From: Ilumatobacteraceae bacterium
GTDB lineage: Bacteria > Actinomycetota > Acidimicrobiia > Acidimicrobiales > Ilumatobacteraceae
Assembly: GCA_030727685.1 (NCBI GenBank)
Contig: JANRBC010000032.1
Span: forward strand, 1-7,858
Direction: 5' to 3'
DNA: 7,858 bases
This document shows, in pieces, positions 1-5,914 of this stretch (position 1 is the stretch's first letter; every line of letters starts with the position of its first letter). The notes under the pieces were generated by a model. The model did not search any database. It saw only the letters and a program-made list of their open reading frames with translations, and was not told the DNA's origin. A program made the translations under genes and the position numbers.

Positions 1-885
1 GGCAAAAATACTGAGCCCACTGCGCAATTCATCAGTTCGAAGTTTGCGCAATTCACGTTTATGGCGATCGGCTATTGCTTTGCGACCACTGCCACGCTCA
101 CCGGTGAGAGCAACACGTTCTTCAAGCTGCTTCAACTCGCGCTCGTGCATAGTTTCGAGTGCCTCGGCGGCTTTATCGAGATGATCGCTCAGTTCGGCAA
201 CGATTTTGAAAACGGCAGCTCCGGTGCCGTCTAGTCGTGAACCGATGCCGGCAAACGCTTCTTGTCGGCGCGCCAGATAATTGTCGGTCACTAACAACCG
301 CGCACGATCTAAATTGCCTTGACAAGCTTTTGATACCGACTCGGCAGTTGCCGGAAACACACCTTCAGCGACCAACGCCGAAGCGATATCGCTTTCGCGA
401 AGCCGTGCAAAGTTAACGACCACACATCGCGAATTGATAGTCGTCAAAGACGGCACGAGCTGATCAGCCAACAAAATGAAAACCACTTGCGGCGCAGGCT
501 CTTCGATTGTCTTGAGCAATCGCACCGCCGCGCTGTCGCGCATCAGATGCACTTCATGAATAATTATTATTTTAACTTTTGCTTCAAGTGGTGTCGTCGA
601 AGACTGAGTAACGATGCTCTCAGCTTCTTCTTTGTCGACAGCGGCACCGACGCGAAAGATCTCGTTGACATCAGCGAATTCGCCACGCAAAATCAAGTCT
701 GCTTCGCGTGAACTATCACTATCTGAACCTGTGATCAGAGTCGATGCGAACGCTCGTGCTGCATATTCTTTGCCGCAACCCTCTGGCCCGACAAGCAAAA
801 ACGATTGCACATTCGTAGTTGCAAAGTGCCGCAACTTTTCGATTGCTCGATCTTGACCAATGATCTTTGACCAAATTGAACCCAT
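1..885 (-). CDS. holB: DNA polymerase III delta' subunit, 3' end cut by window edge
   Basis: The delta' subunit is a structural AAA+-like member of the clamp loader (with delta and tau/gamma) that places the beta clamp on DNA. The frame is open from ATG at 885 to the left edge, giving 295 residues with no stop. Visible marks are IIGQD (8-12), a P-loop-like GPEGCGKE (33-40), LLKTIEEP (123-130), where clamp-loader subunits carry LLKxLEEP, and INSRC (150-154), the SRC arginine-finger motif of delta' and DnaX. The P-loop Ser/Thr is Glu40, the Walker B DE is His110-Glu111, and the four-Cys zinc module between Walker A and B is absent, so it is probably not an ATPase. The charged C-terminus (about 247-289) resembles actinobacterial HolB. 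ATG overlaps the tmk stop by one base (TAATG), implying translational coupling. Divergent, but the context with tmk supports the name. Confidence 0.85.
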   Translation of the reverse strand, partial: MGSIWSKIIGQDRAIEKLRHFATTNVQSFLLVGPEGCGKEYAARAFASTLITGSDSDSSREADLILRGEFADVNEIFRVGAAVDKEEAESIVTQSSTTPLEAKVKIIIIHEVHLMRDSAAVRLLKTIEEPAPQVVFILLADQLVPSLTTINSRCVVVNFARLRESDIASALVAEGVFPATAESVSKACQGNLDRARLLVTDNYLARRQEAFAGIGSRLDGTGAAVFKIVAELSDHLDKAAEALETMHERELKQLEERVALTGERGSGRKAIADRHKRELRKLRTDELRSGLSIFA

Positions 886-1493
886 TAGATGCCGAGTCTT
901 TCTTGAACCGCAGCCGAAATTATTTTTTCGAGGTCATCTTTGGCTGGGGTGCCGTCGATAATCAGCCATCGTGTCGGGTCGGCCGCTGCCATTTGTGAAA
1001 ACCCGTCAGCCACGCGTTTAAAGAATTCGCCGTCCTCGCGTTCAAAGCGGTCGAGTTCGCGCTTTTTTAACCGCTCAAGCAACATCGCTGTTGGCACCTC
1101 TATATATATGACAAGTTCTGGCCACAGCCCGCCGATCGCCCAGTCGTTGATGCGCTTTAACTCGGCGATGTCTTGTTGGCGACCGTAGCCCTGATAGGCG
1201 AGCGAAGAATAAACACTGCGATCACTTACAACATGTCGACCCGCCTGAAGTGATGGCGAAACTAGCTCGGCGATGTGGTGCGCGCGATCAGCGGCCATCA
1301 TCAACGCCTCGGCGCGTGGTGACAAATTCGTGTTCGCAGGGTCGATCAAAATATTGCGCAACATCGAACCAACAACCGTGCCACCTGGTTCACGTGTCAT
1401 TACCGCGTTGAGTCGCGTGGCCAGTCGTTTGACGTGGGTGCTTTTGCCGCAACCCTCGAGCCCCTCGAATGCGATGTATTTACCCAAACTCAC
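885..1493 (-). CDS. tmk: Thymidylate (dTMP) kinase
   Basis: This cytoplasmic enzyme phosphorylates dTMP to dTDP with ATP, a required step in dTTP synthesis. At 202 residues it has the usual family length. The P-loop GLEGCGKST spans 11-19, the dTMP-binding REPGGT spans 34-39, and the DRS...SSLAYQGYGR region spans 91-105, where many homologues have DRY/DRF and here Ser93 follows DR. The arginine- and acid-rich stretch around 145-154 is the likely LID. The start is GTG at 1493. An AGGG lies 7 nt upstream; a GAGG only 1 nt from GTG would suit TTG codon 3 (1487) instead, so the start could move by two residues. It lies 23 nt after topA and shares one base with holB, so the three genes probably form one transcript. 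Family assignment is firm. Confidence 0.96.
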   Translation of the reverse strand: MSLGKYIAFEGLEGCGKSTHVKRLATRLNAVMTREPGGTVVGSMLRNILIDPANTNLSPRAEALMMAADRAHHIAELVSPSLQAGRHVVSDRSVYSSLAYQGYGRQQDIAELKRINDWAIGGLWPELVIYIEVPTAMLLERLKKRELDRFEREDGEFFKRVADGFSQMAAADPTRWLIIDGTPAKDDLEKIISAAVQERLGI

Positions 1494-1494
1494 G

Positions 1495-1504
1495 CCTCAA
1501 CCCT
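1495..1504 (-). promoter_or_regulatory. Ribosome binding site region of tmk
   Basis: On the minus strand the topA-tmk gap contains AGGG (1504-1501) and GAGG (1498-1495). AGGG is 7 nt from GTG at 1493. GAGG is 1 nt from that GTG but 7 nt from an in-frame TTG at 1487. The two purine cores therefore support alternative starts two codons apart; GTG is the more likely. Confidence 0.45.
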
Positions 1505-1516
1505 AGAGGGCGACTG

Positions 1517-4186
1517 TTACTTGGTGCTTTTGCTTTTAGCGCCAGCAGTTTTAGCGGGTTTTTTTGCCGCTTTGGTGCTCGGCTTCGTTTTGGGTTTGGC
1601 CTTTGCCTTTTCTGCTGCAGCCTTCTTTGGTTTCGCAGCGCGCTTGGCCGGTTTTTTGCCGCCGTTCGACGCCGTGTAGTCGCGACGAATCGCCAGCAAC
1701 TCGAATGCACGTTCAGGTGTGATGAACTCGAGACGATCGCCTCGAGTCAAGCTCGCGTTTGTCTCGCCGTCGGTTACGTAAGTGCCAAACTTTCCGTCTT
1801 TTGCAACAACTGGTCGATTGCTTACTGGGTCGTTGCCGAATTCTTTTAGTGGAGGTTTTGCGGGCCCGCGCCGACCAAAGACTCGCGGTTCGGCAAGTTT
1901 TGCCAATGCGGCTTCGATGGTGATCGTGAAAATCTGGTCTTCGCTTTCAAGAGTGCGGCTCTCTTTGCCTTTGCTGATGTATGGGCCATATCTGCCATTT
2001 TGTGCAGTGATGATTTCGCCATCTGTTGTGTCGGCGCCAACCGTGCGAGGCAACGACAGAAGTTGCAAGGCTTCAGTCATAGTGACATTTTCAAGCGCCA
2101 TTGTTTTAAACAACGAAACCATTTTTGGTTTTTCTAAATCTGGTGGCGGATTCTCGATCGTGCCCCACTGCACGTATGGTCCGTAGCGACCGGTTTTCAG
2201 AAATACTGGCAAGTCATCAAGCTCACCAATCGGGTCGATGTATTTTGGCGCTGCTAAAAGCGCGACAGCAATTTCAACATTTAATTCGTCGGGTGTCATT
2301 GTTTCGGGCACTGATGCAGTGTTGTCGCCGCAACGCACGTATGGGCCAAATTTGCCCGGACGCAAAACTATTTCTTCGCCAGTTGTCGGATGCATACCAA
2401 CTGGAAACGCGTTCAGTGCTGCTGCGTCAATGTTGGCGATGTTGTGCTCGACAAGCGGCTTGAGGCCTGGCAACTCTTTGCCATTGCCATAATAAAACTC
2501 ACCGAGCCAAACTTCTTTAACTCTTAAACCTTGTGAAATTTCGTCGAGTTCTTCTTCGACTGTGGCCGTAAATGCGTAGTCAACAAGTTCGGTGAAATGA
2601 TTTTTCATCAACTTGACAACGGCAAATGCTGTCCATGACGGCACGATCGCCTGGCCCTTTTTCCAGACATAGCCACGATTCAAAATGGTGCCGAGAATTG
2701 CCGCATATGTACTTGGTCGACCGATGCCGAGTTCTTCAAGTTTTTTAACAAGTGTCGGTTCGGTGTATCGAGCGGGTGGCGAAGTCTCGTGACCGTTTGC
2801 CGAATATTTGTCGATTTTGACTTTGTCGCCAACTTTCATCGGTGGCAACAATGCTTCTTTTTCTTCTGACTCTGAATCTTCTTCAACTTCTTGATAGGCC
2901 TGGCGGTAACCAGCAAAAGTAATCGTCGTTCCGCTTGTTGAAAATTCGCAGTCTGCTTTGACAGCACCAGTAGTGCCGGCGCCGAGTTTGATTGTCACGG
3001 TTGTGCCGGTCGCATCAGACATCTGTGAGGCGAGTGTGCGTTGCCAAATAATTTTGTAAAGTGCAAGTTCTCGTGCATTGACTTCAGAAGCGATGACATC
3101 TGGGCTGCGCAGCGGCAACGTCGGTCGAATCGCCTCGTGGGCTTCTTGGGCATTTTTAACTTTTGACTTGTATTGTCGCGGCTCGGCTGACAAGAACTCT
3201 TTGCCGAATGCATTTGAAATTTCGCTGCGCACGGCCGTCATTGCATCGTCACCCAAAATGACGTTGTCGGTACGCATATATGTAATGAAGCCACCTTCAT
3301 AGAGGCCTTGTGCCAGACGCATTACTTCGCTTGCCGTAATACGCAGTTTGTTGCCACCCTCTTGTTGAAGGGTGCTCGTCATAAATGGCGCACGCGGCGA
3401 CTTGCGATATGGCCGGTCTTCGACACTGCGAACTTCAAGGTCGACATTGGCCAAACCAGCAACAAGTTCGCCAGCCTTAGATTCGGTGATAACCACGACG
3501 CCTTCTTTGACCACGCCAAGCGAGTCAAAGTCTTTGCCCATTGCGATTCGTGACCCGTCAACCGATTGCAAACCCGCGCTAAATATAGGAGTAGTTGCGC
3601 TCGTGGCTTCGAGGTCCCAATATCCGGCGGCGACATGGGCCATTCGTTCTTCTTCGCGTTCGACGACCAAGCGAATTGAAGGACTTTGTACTCGGCCTGC
3701 AGAAAGCCCGCGGTTTACTTTGCGCCACAAGATTGGTGAAACTTCGTATCCGTATAAACGGTCGAGAATTCGCCGAGCCTCGGCTGCGTCGACCAATTTG
3801 TAGTCGATGTCACGTGTGTGTGCGAGCGCCTCAGAGATCGCAGTTTTTGTAATTTCGTGAAACACCATTCGCTTCACCGGAATTTTCGGCTTCAAATATT
3901 CTAAAAGGTGAGCAGCGATCGCCTCACCCTCTCGGTCTTCGTCGGTTGCTAGATAAAGTTCGTCAGCATCTTTTAACAACGCTTTTAATTCTTTAATTAC
4001 TTGTGCGCCGCGCTCTGTTAATTCGTAGTTTGGCTTGAACGAGTTTTCGACATCGACCGACAAACCTTTGCTTGGCAAGTCAGCAATGTGACCAACTGAA
4101 GCGCGGACATCGAAGCCGTCACCGAGAAATTTTGAAATTGTTTTGGCCTTTGCAGGCGACTCAACAATGACGAGAGCGTTAGACAT
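1517..4186 (-). CDS. topA: DNA topoisomerase I (type IA, actinobacterial form)
   Basis: TopA relaxes negative supercoils by breaking one DNA strand through a tyrosine-phosphate link. The 889-residue protein opens with a Toprim domain: IVESPAKAK with Glu9 and Lys13, GHI at 32-34, and the metal-binding TDEDREGE at 81-88 (Asp82, Asp84, Glu86). The active-site motif GFITYMRTD (299-307) holds the nucleophile Tyr303 and Arg305. An acidic loop lies near 433-445. Four C-terminal repeats are centred on GKFGPYV (611), GRYGPYV (666), GRYGPYI (731) and GKFGTYV (798). There are no zinc-finger cysteine clusters. A Lys/Ala/Pro tail (844-889) ends the protein, as in actinobacterial TopoI, where such tails help DNA binding and processivity. 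ATG at 4186 has no Shine-Dalgarno sequence, so a leaderless or very short leader is likely. First gene of the topA-tmk-holB unit. Confidence 0.97.
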   Translation of the reverse strand: MSNALVIVESPAKAKTISKFLGDGFDVRASVGHIADLPSKGLSVDVENSFKPNYELTERGAQVIKELKALLKDADELYLATDEDREGEAIAAHLLEYLKPKIPVKRMVFHEITKTAISEALAHTRDIDYKLVDAAEARRILDRLYGYEVSPILWRKVNRGLSAGRVQSPSIRLVVEREEERMAHVAAGYWDLEATSATTPIFSAGLQSVDGSRIAMGKDFDSLGVVKEGVVVITESKAGELVAGLANVDLEVRSVEDRPYRKSPRAPFMTSTLQQEGGNKLRITASEVMRLAQGLYEGGFITYMRTDNVILGDDAMTAVRSEISNAFGKEFLSAEPRQYKSKVKNAQEAHEAIRPTLPLRSPDVIASEVNARELALYKIIWQRTLASQMSDATGTTVTIKLGAGTTGAVKADCEFSTSGTTITFAGYRQAYQEVEEDSESEEKEALLPPMKVGDKVKIDKYSANGHETSPPARYTEPTLVKKLEELGIGRPSTYAAILGTILNRGYVWKKGQAIVPSWTAFAVVKLMKNHFTELVDYAFTATVEEELDEISQGLRVKEVWLGEFYYGNGKELPGLKPLVEHNIANIDAAALNAFPVGMHPTTGEEIVLRPGKFGPYVRCGDNTASVPETMTPDELNVEIAVALLAAPKYIDPIGELDDLPVFLKTGRYGPYVQWGTIENPPPDLEKPKMVSLFKTMALENVTMTEALQLLSLPRTVGADTTDGEIITAQNGRYGPYISKGKESRTLESEDQIFTITIEAALAKLAEPRVFGRRGPAKPPLKEFGNDPVSNRPVVAKDGKFGTYVTDGETNASLTRGDRLEFITPERAFELLAIRRDYTASNGGKKPAKRAAKPKKAAAEKAKAKPKTKPSTKAAKKPAKTAGAKSKSTK
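1520..1657 (-). repeat. topA: Low-complexity Lys/Ala/Pro-rich tail of TopA
   Basis: These codons encode TopA residues 844-889, made almost only of Lys, Ala, Pro, Thr and Ser. On the coding strand the DNA is purine-rich, with runs of six and seven A (the seven-A run at 1565-1559). Such tails are known in mycobacterial and streptomycete TopoI and contact DNA. The repetitive DNA creates long open antisense frames that should not be called genes. Confidence 0.8.
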
Positions 4187-4252
4187 GTAGATTCATCGTT
4201 AGGTGGTCGAGTATGGACTTGTCAAGGTTATCGGTTTAAATCCAAATGCAAT
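4187..4252. promoter_or_regulatory. Divergent topA/rsgA spacer with a shared -35-like palindrome
   Basis: This 66-bp gap must hold the promoters of both topA (minus) and rsgA (plus). It contains the near-palindrome CTTGTCAAG (4218-4226), which reads TTGTCA on plus (4219-4224) and a perfect TTGACA on minus (4225-4220). For topA, 17-18 nt downstream gives only a poor -10 (CTAACG/TAACGA, 4202-4196). For rsgA, TTAAAT (4236-4241) matches the -10 consensus at four of six positions, but lies only 11 nt from TTGTCA. Neither start codon has a clear Shine-Dalgarno sequence. The presence of promoters is inferred from geometry; the exact boxes are uncertain. Confidence 0.4.
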
Positions 4253-5302
4253 ATGGGTTGCGTCGGTAGCGTAAATGGTGACATGCGACCCGATCTGCTC
4301 GCACTTGGATGGAATCAAACATTTGAAGATGCAGCGCAAAAAATTGATTCTTCATTTCTAATTGGTCGAGTCAGTCGACTAGATCGCGGGTGGAGCACGA
4401 TCAAGATGAGTGCATCTGATGATCAATCTGGCATGGTTCGCGTGAGAAATATTGGCGCTGATGTCGCTGTTGGTGACTGGGTTGCATTCGAAAAAAATCT
4501 TGAACGCATCGAACAAGTGTTGCCCAGATGTTCGGCTCTTATTCGCCGTGCGTCGTCTGATGCAGTTCGCGCAGAACACCATGCAGTAGCAGCGAACATT
4601 GACACCGTGTTTATTGTGCACGCAGCAACCAACGAATCAAATCAGCGTCGTGTTGAGCGTGAACTCGTTTTGGCTTTTGATAGTGGTGCAACTCCGGTGT
4701 TGGTGCTGACAAAAAACGATCTTCAAGATGCACCTCAACACATCGCCGAACTTCGTGATGTGGCGAGAGTCTGTGGCATCGAATGCCACGTGGTCAGCGG
4801 CTTGACTGGTGACGGTCTTGATGAACTCGCAAAATACGGCGAAAATCATCGTTCGGTCGCCGTGCTTGGTGCAAGCGGGGTGGGCAAGTCGACTCTTGTC
4901 AACCGATTAATCGGTGAGAACTCACAACAAGTGGGCGAAGTGCGCGACGGTGATCAACGAGGTCGGCACACGACCGTGGCGGCTGATTTATTGTCGATGC
5001 CCAATGGCGGTTGGTTGATTGATACGCCAGGACTGCGTGCGCTCAATTTATGGACAAGCGGACGCGGCATCGAGCGGGCATTCGCCGACATTTTTAAACT
5101 TACAGACAATTGCAAGTTTCGCGATTGCAAACATCAAGATGAGCCAAATTGTGCTGTTCAGGCTGCAGTCTCGCGAAACGAAGTCTCGATCGAAAGACTT
5201 GAAAGCATGAAGCGACTAGTGGCCGAAGAGTTGACACTTGAAGACGAACAAAAAGTACGTGTACGACTTTCAAACCGCAAAGGCATGCGCAAACTCGATT
5301 AG
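4253..5302 (+). CDS. rsgA: Ribosome small-subunit maturation GTPase RsgA (YjeQ)
   Basis: RsgA is a circularly permuted GTPase that binds the 30S subunit late in assembly. In the 349-residue protein an OB-fold-like region (about 35-92) comes first. The G motifs follow in permuted order: G4 TKND (153-156), G5 near SG (182-183), P-loop GASGVGKST (206-214), switch GRHTT (237-241) and G3 DTPG (257-260). The C-terminal zinc site is Cys287-x4-Cys292-x-His294-x5-Cys300, the family pattern. The start is uncertain: ATG at 4253 has no ribosome binding site, and the in-frame ATG at 4283 (Met11) would remove ten unremarkable residues. It is the only plus-strand gene here, divergent from topA and convergent with tadE, with stop codons overlapping by 4 bases. 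Nothing suggests a role in pilus assembly; its place beside tad is probably incidental. Confidence 0.96.
   Translation: MGCVGSVNGDMRPDLLALGWNQTFEDAAQKIDSSFLIGRVSRLDRGWSTIKMSASDDQSGMVRVRNIGADVAVGDWVAFEKNLERIEQVLPRCSALIRRASSDAVRAEHHAVAANIDTVFIVHAATNESNQRRVERELVLAFDSGATPVLVLTKNDLQDAPQHIAELRDVARVCGIECHVVSGLTGDGLDELAKYGENHRSVAVLGASGVGKSTLVNRLIGENSQQVGEVRDGDQRGRHTTVAADLLSMPNGGWLIDTPGLRALNLWTSGRGIERAFADIFKLTDNCKFRDCKHQDEPNCAVQAAVSRNEVSIERLESMKRLVAEELTLEDEQKVRVRLSNRKGMRKLD
5250..5270 (-). terminator. Weak terminator-like hairpin for the tad operon, inside rsgA
   Basis: Read on the minus strand, AAAGTCG and CGtACTTT (positions 5270 to 5252) can pair as seven base pairs with one bulged T and a four-base loop. 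The run of five T at 5254-5250 overlaps the stem end. It lies about 30 nt beyond the tadE stop. The stem is A/T-rich and the T run is partly used in pairing, so this is a weak candidate. Confidence 0.2.
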
Positions 5303-5694
5303 TCGTCAGTAGTTACCAGTTCTCGCGGCATTGTCGCGCTCGACTGCAATGAGAAATCGCCAAAGAGTTGGCCGATAACTGGCACGGCGATCTTTTTTTC
5401 ATAACGTAAATTGACATTTGCCAAAGCTTGATCGAGGTCTACTTCTATTCGTATCTCGCGCAGATTGATCTCGCGTTCGATTGCCGTTAATGCAACTTGC
5501 TGTGCCGATTCGGGGGTGACATCAGCGAGCGAAACAGCGCGCGCGGCTGTCTGTGCGGCATGGTTGAGCACAAGTTGATCGTTGGCGATACTGCCGACTT
5601 GCACGACGCAGAGCGAAAACAAAAAAAGAAATGGAAGCGTTAGCGCGAATTCAATCGTCGCTTGGCCGTTTTCGGCAAGATTTTTATTGACCAA
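5299..5694 (-). CDS. tadE: TadE-like pseudopilin
   Basis: TadE proteins are minor pseudopilins of Tad pili, anchored in the membrane and processed by the Tad prepilin peptidase. From the start chosen here the protein has 131 residues: a short polar N-terminus, then NGQATIEFAL (9-18), a hydrophobic segment to about residue 36, and a soluble domain of about 95 residues. Gly10 followed by QATIEF matches the class IVb G-xxxx-E-F processing site. The start is uncertain. No ATG lies near the expected N-terminus; TTG at 5694 overlaps flp by 11 bases, TTG at 5712 adds six residues, and ATG at 5769 would add 25 residues unlike a TadE leader and lie deep in flp. It is the last gene of the visible operon. 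No TadF or TadG follows, because rsgA converges at once. Confidence 0.85.
   Translation of the reverse strand: MVNKNLAENGQATIEFALTLPFLFLFSLCVVQVGSIANDQLVLNHAAQTAARAVSLADVTPESAQQVALTAIEREINLREIRIEVDLDQALANVNLRYEKKIAVPVIGQLFGDFSLQSSATMPRELVTTDD
5661..5688 (+). terminator. Terminator-like hairpin on the plus strand, inside tadE
   Basis: On the plus strand CTTGGCCG (5661-5668), a TTTT loop and CGGCAAG (5673-5679) form seven base pairs with one bulged G. A and then five T (5681-5685), A and TT follow. This has the shape of a Rho-independent terminator for transcription coming from rsgA, whose stop is 359 nt upstream. The overlapping stop codons leave no intergenic space, so an rsgA terminator would have to lie inside tadE. 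The bases also encode the conserved TadE processing region, so coincidence is possible. Confidence 0.35.
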
Positions 5695-5881
5695 GTTCGT
5701 CGGTGCGATCAAAGATGCCCGACAGCACTGTGTCGAAGAGTTCGCCGATTCGCCCTGCTCCGCCACCATCTGTTGCCCAAGCAATGACTAGTAGTGCGAT
5801 CACTGCTGCGCCTAAAAGCACGAGCGCATATTCGGTAGTGGCTTGACCTGACTCGGTTTCAATCTTGAATGACTTTTTCAT
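5684..5881 (-). CDS. flp: Flp-family prepilin (Tad pilus major subunit)
   Basis: Flp is the small pilin that polymerises into the Tad fibre after leader removal. The 65-residue precursor has a basic leader MKKSFKIETESG, a cleavage site Gly12-QATTEY with Glu at +5 and Tyr at +6 (the Flp signature), and a hydrophobic helix from about 18 to 36. A glycine-rich turn (DGGGAG) and an amphipathic tail ending DELGQ follow, so the mature form would be about 53 residues. ATG at 5881 is preferred: GAAG lies 5 nt upstream and the leader has the right size. An upstream extension to 5917 would run into tadC and add a Cys-rich leader not typical of the family. Unlike the other tad genes here it is not fused to its upstream neighbour; a 13-nt gap separates it from tadC. 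Confidence 0.9.
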   Translation of the reverse strand: MKKSFKIETESGQATTEYALVLLGAAVIALLVIAWATDGGGAGRIGELFDTVLSGIFDRTDELGQ

Positions 5882-5886
5882 TTGAT

Positions 5887-5895
5887 CTTCTTTCT
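5887..5895 (-). promoter_or_regulatory. Ribosome binding site of flp
   Basis: The minus strand reads AGAAAGAAG just after the tadC stop, with GAAG (5890-5887) 5 nt before ATG at 5881. It is a weak purine-rich site, but it supports the short Flp precursor rather than a start inside tadC. Confidence 0.4.
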
Positions 5896-5914
5896 CACAG
5901 CAATTTTTCTGTGA
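5895..5914 (-). promoter_or_regulatory. Inverted repeat at the tadC-flp junction
   Basis: Minus-strand TCACAG (5914-5909) and CTGTGA (5900-5895) are perfect 6-bp inverted repeats around an 8-base A-rich loop. In the mRNA the hairpin would include the tadC stop codon and end directly before the flp ribosome binding site. It could stabilise a processed flp mRNA or affect flp translation, giving more pilin than assembly proteins. There is no T run after it, so it is not a standard terminator. The repeat is seen; its role is inference. Confidence 0.4.

Noticed and set aside
553..575. A/T-rich palindromic stretch AATAATTATT
   Set aside because: It encodes the run of isoleucines in the Walker B strand of HolB; no start codon or promoter partner is nearby.
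487..856. Plus-strand open frames opposite holB
   Set aside because: The opposite strand carries an uninterrupted HolB frame with family motifs; these translations resemble no protein family.
1101..1110. TATATATATG run resembling a -10 box
   Set aside because: It lies within tmk and encodes the conserved hydrophobic strand VIYIEV; there is no -35 partner and no gene start follows on that strand.
1469..1849. Plus-strand open frames opposite the topA 3' end
   Set aside because: They are shadows of the Lys/Ala-rich topA tail, with low-complexity translations rich in Phe and Ala and no independent start signals.
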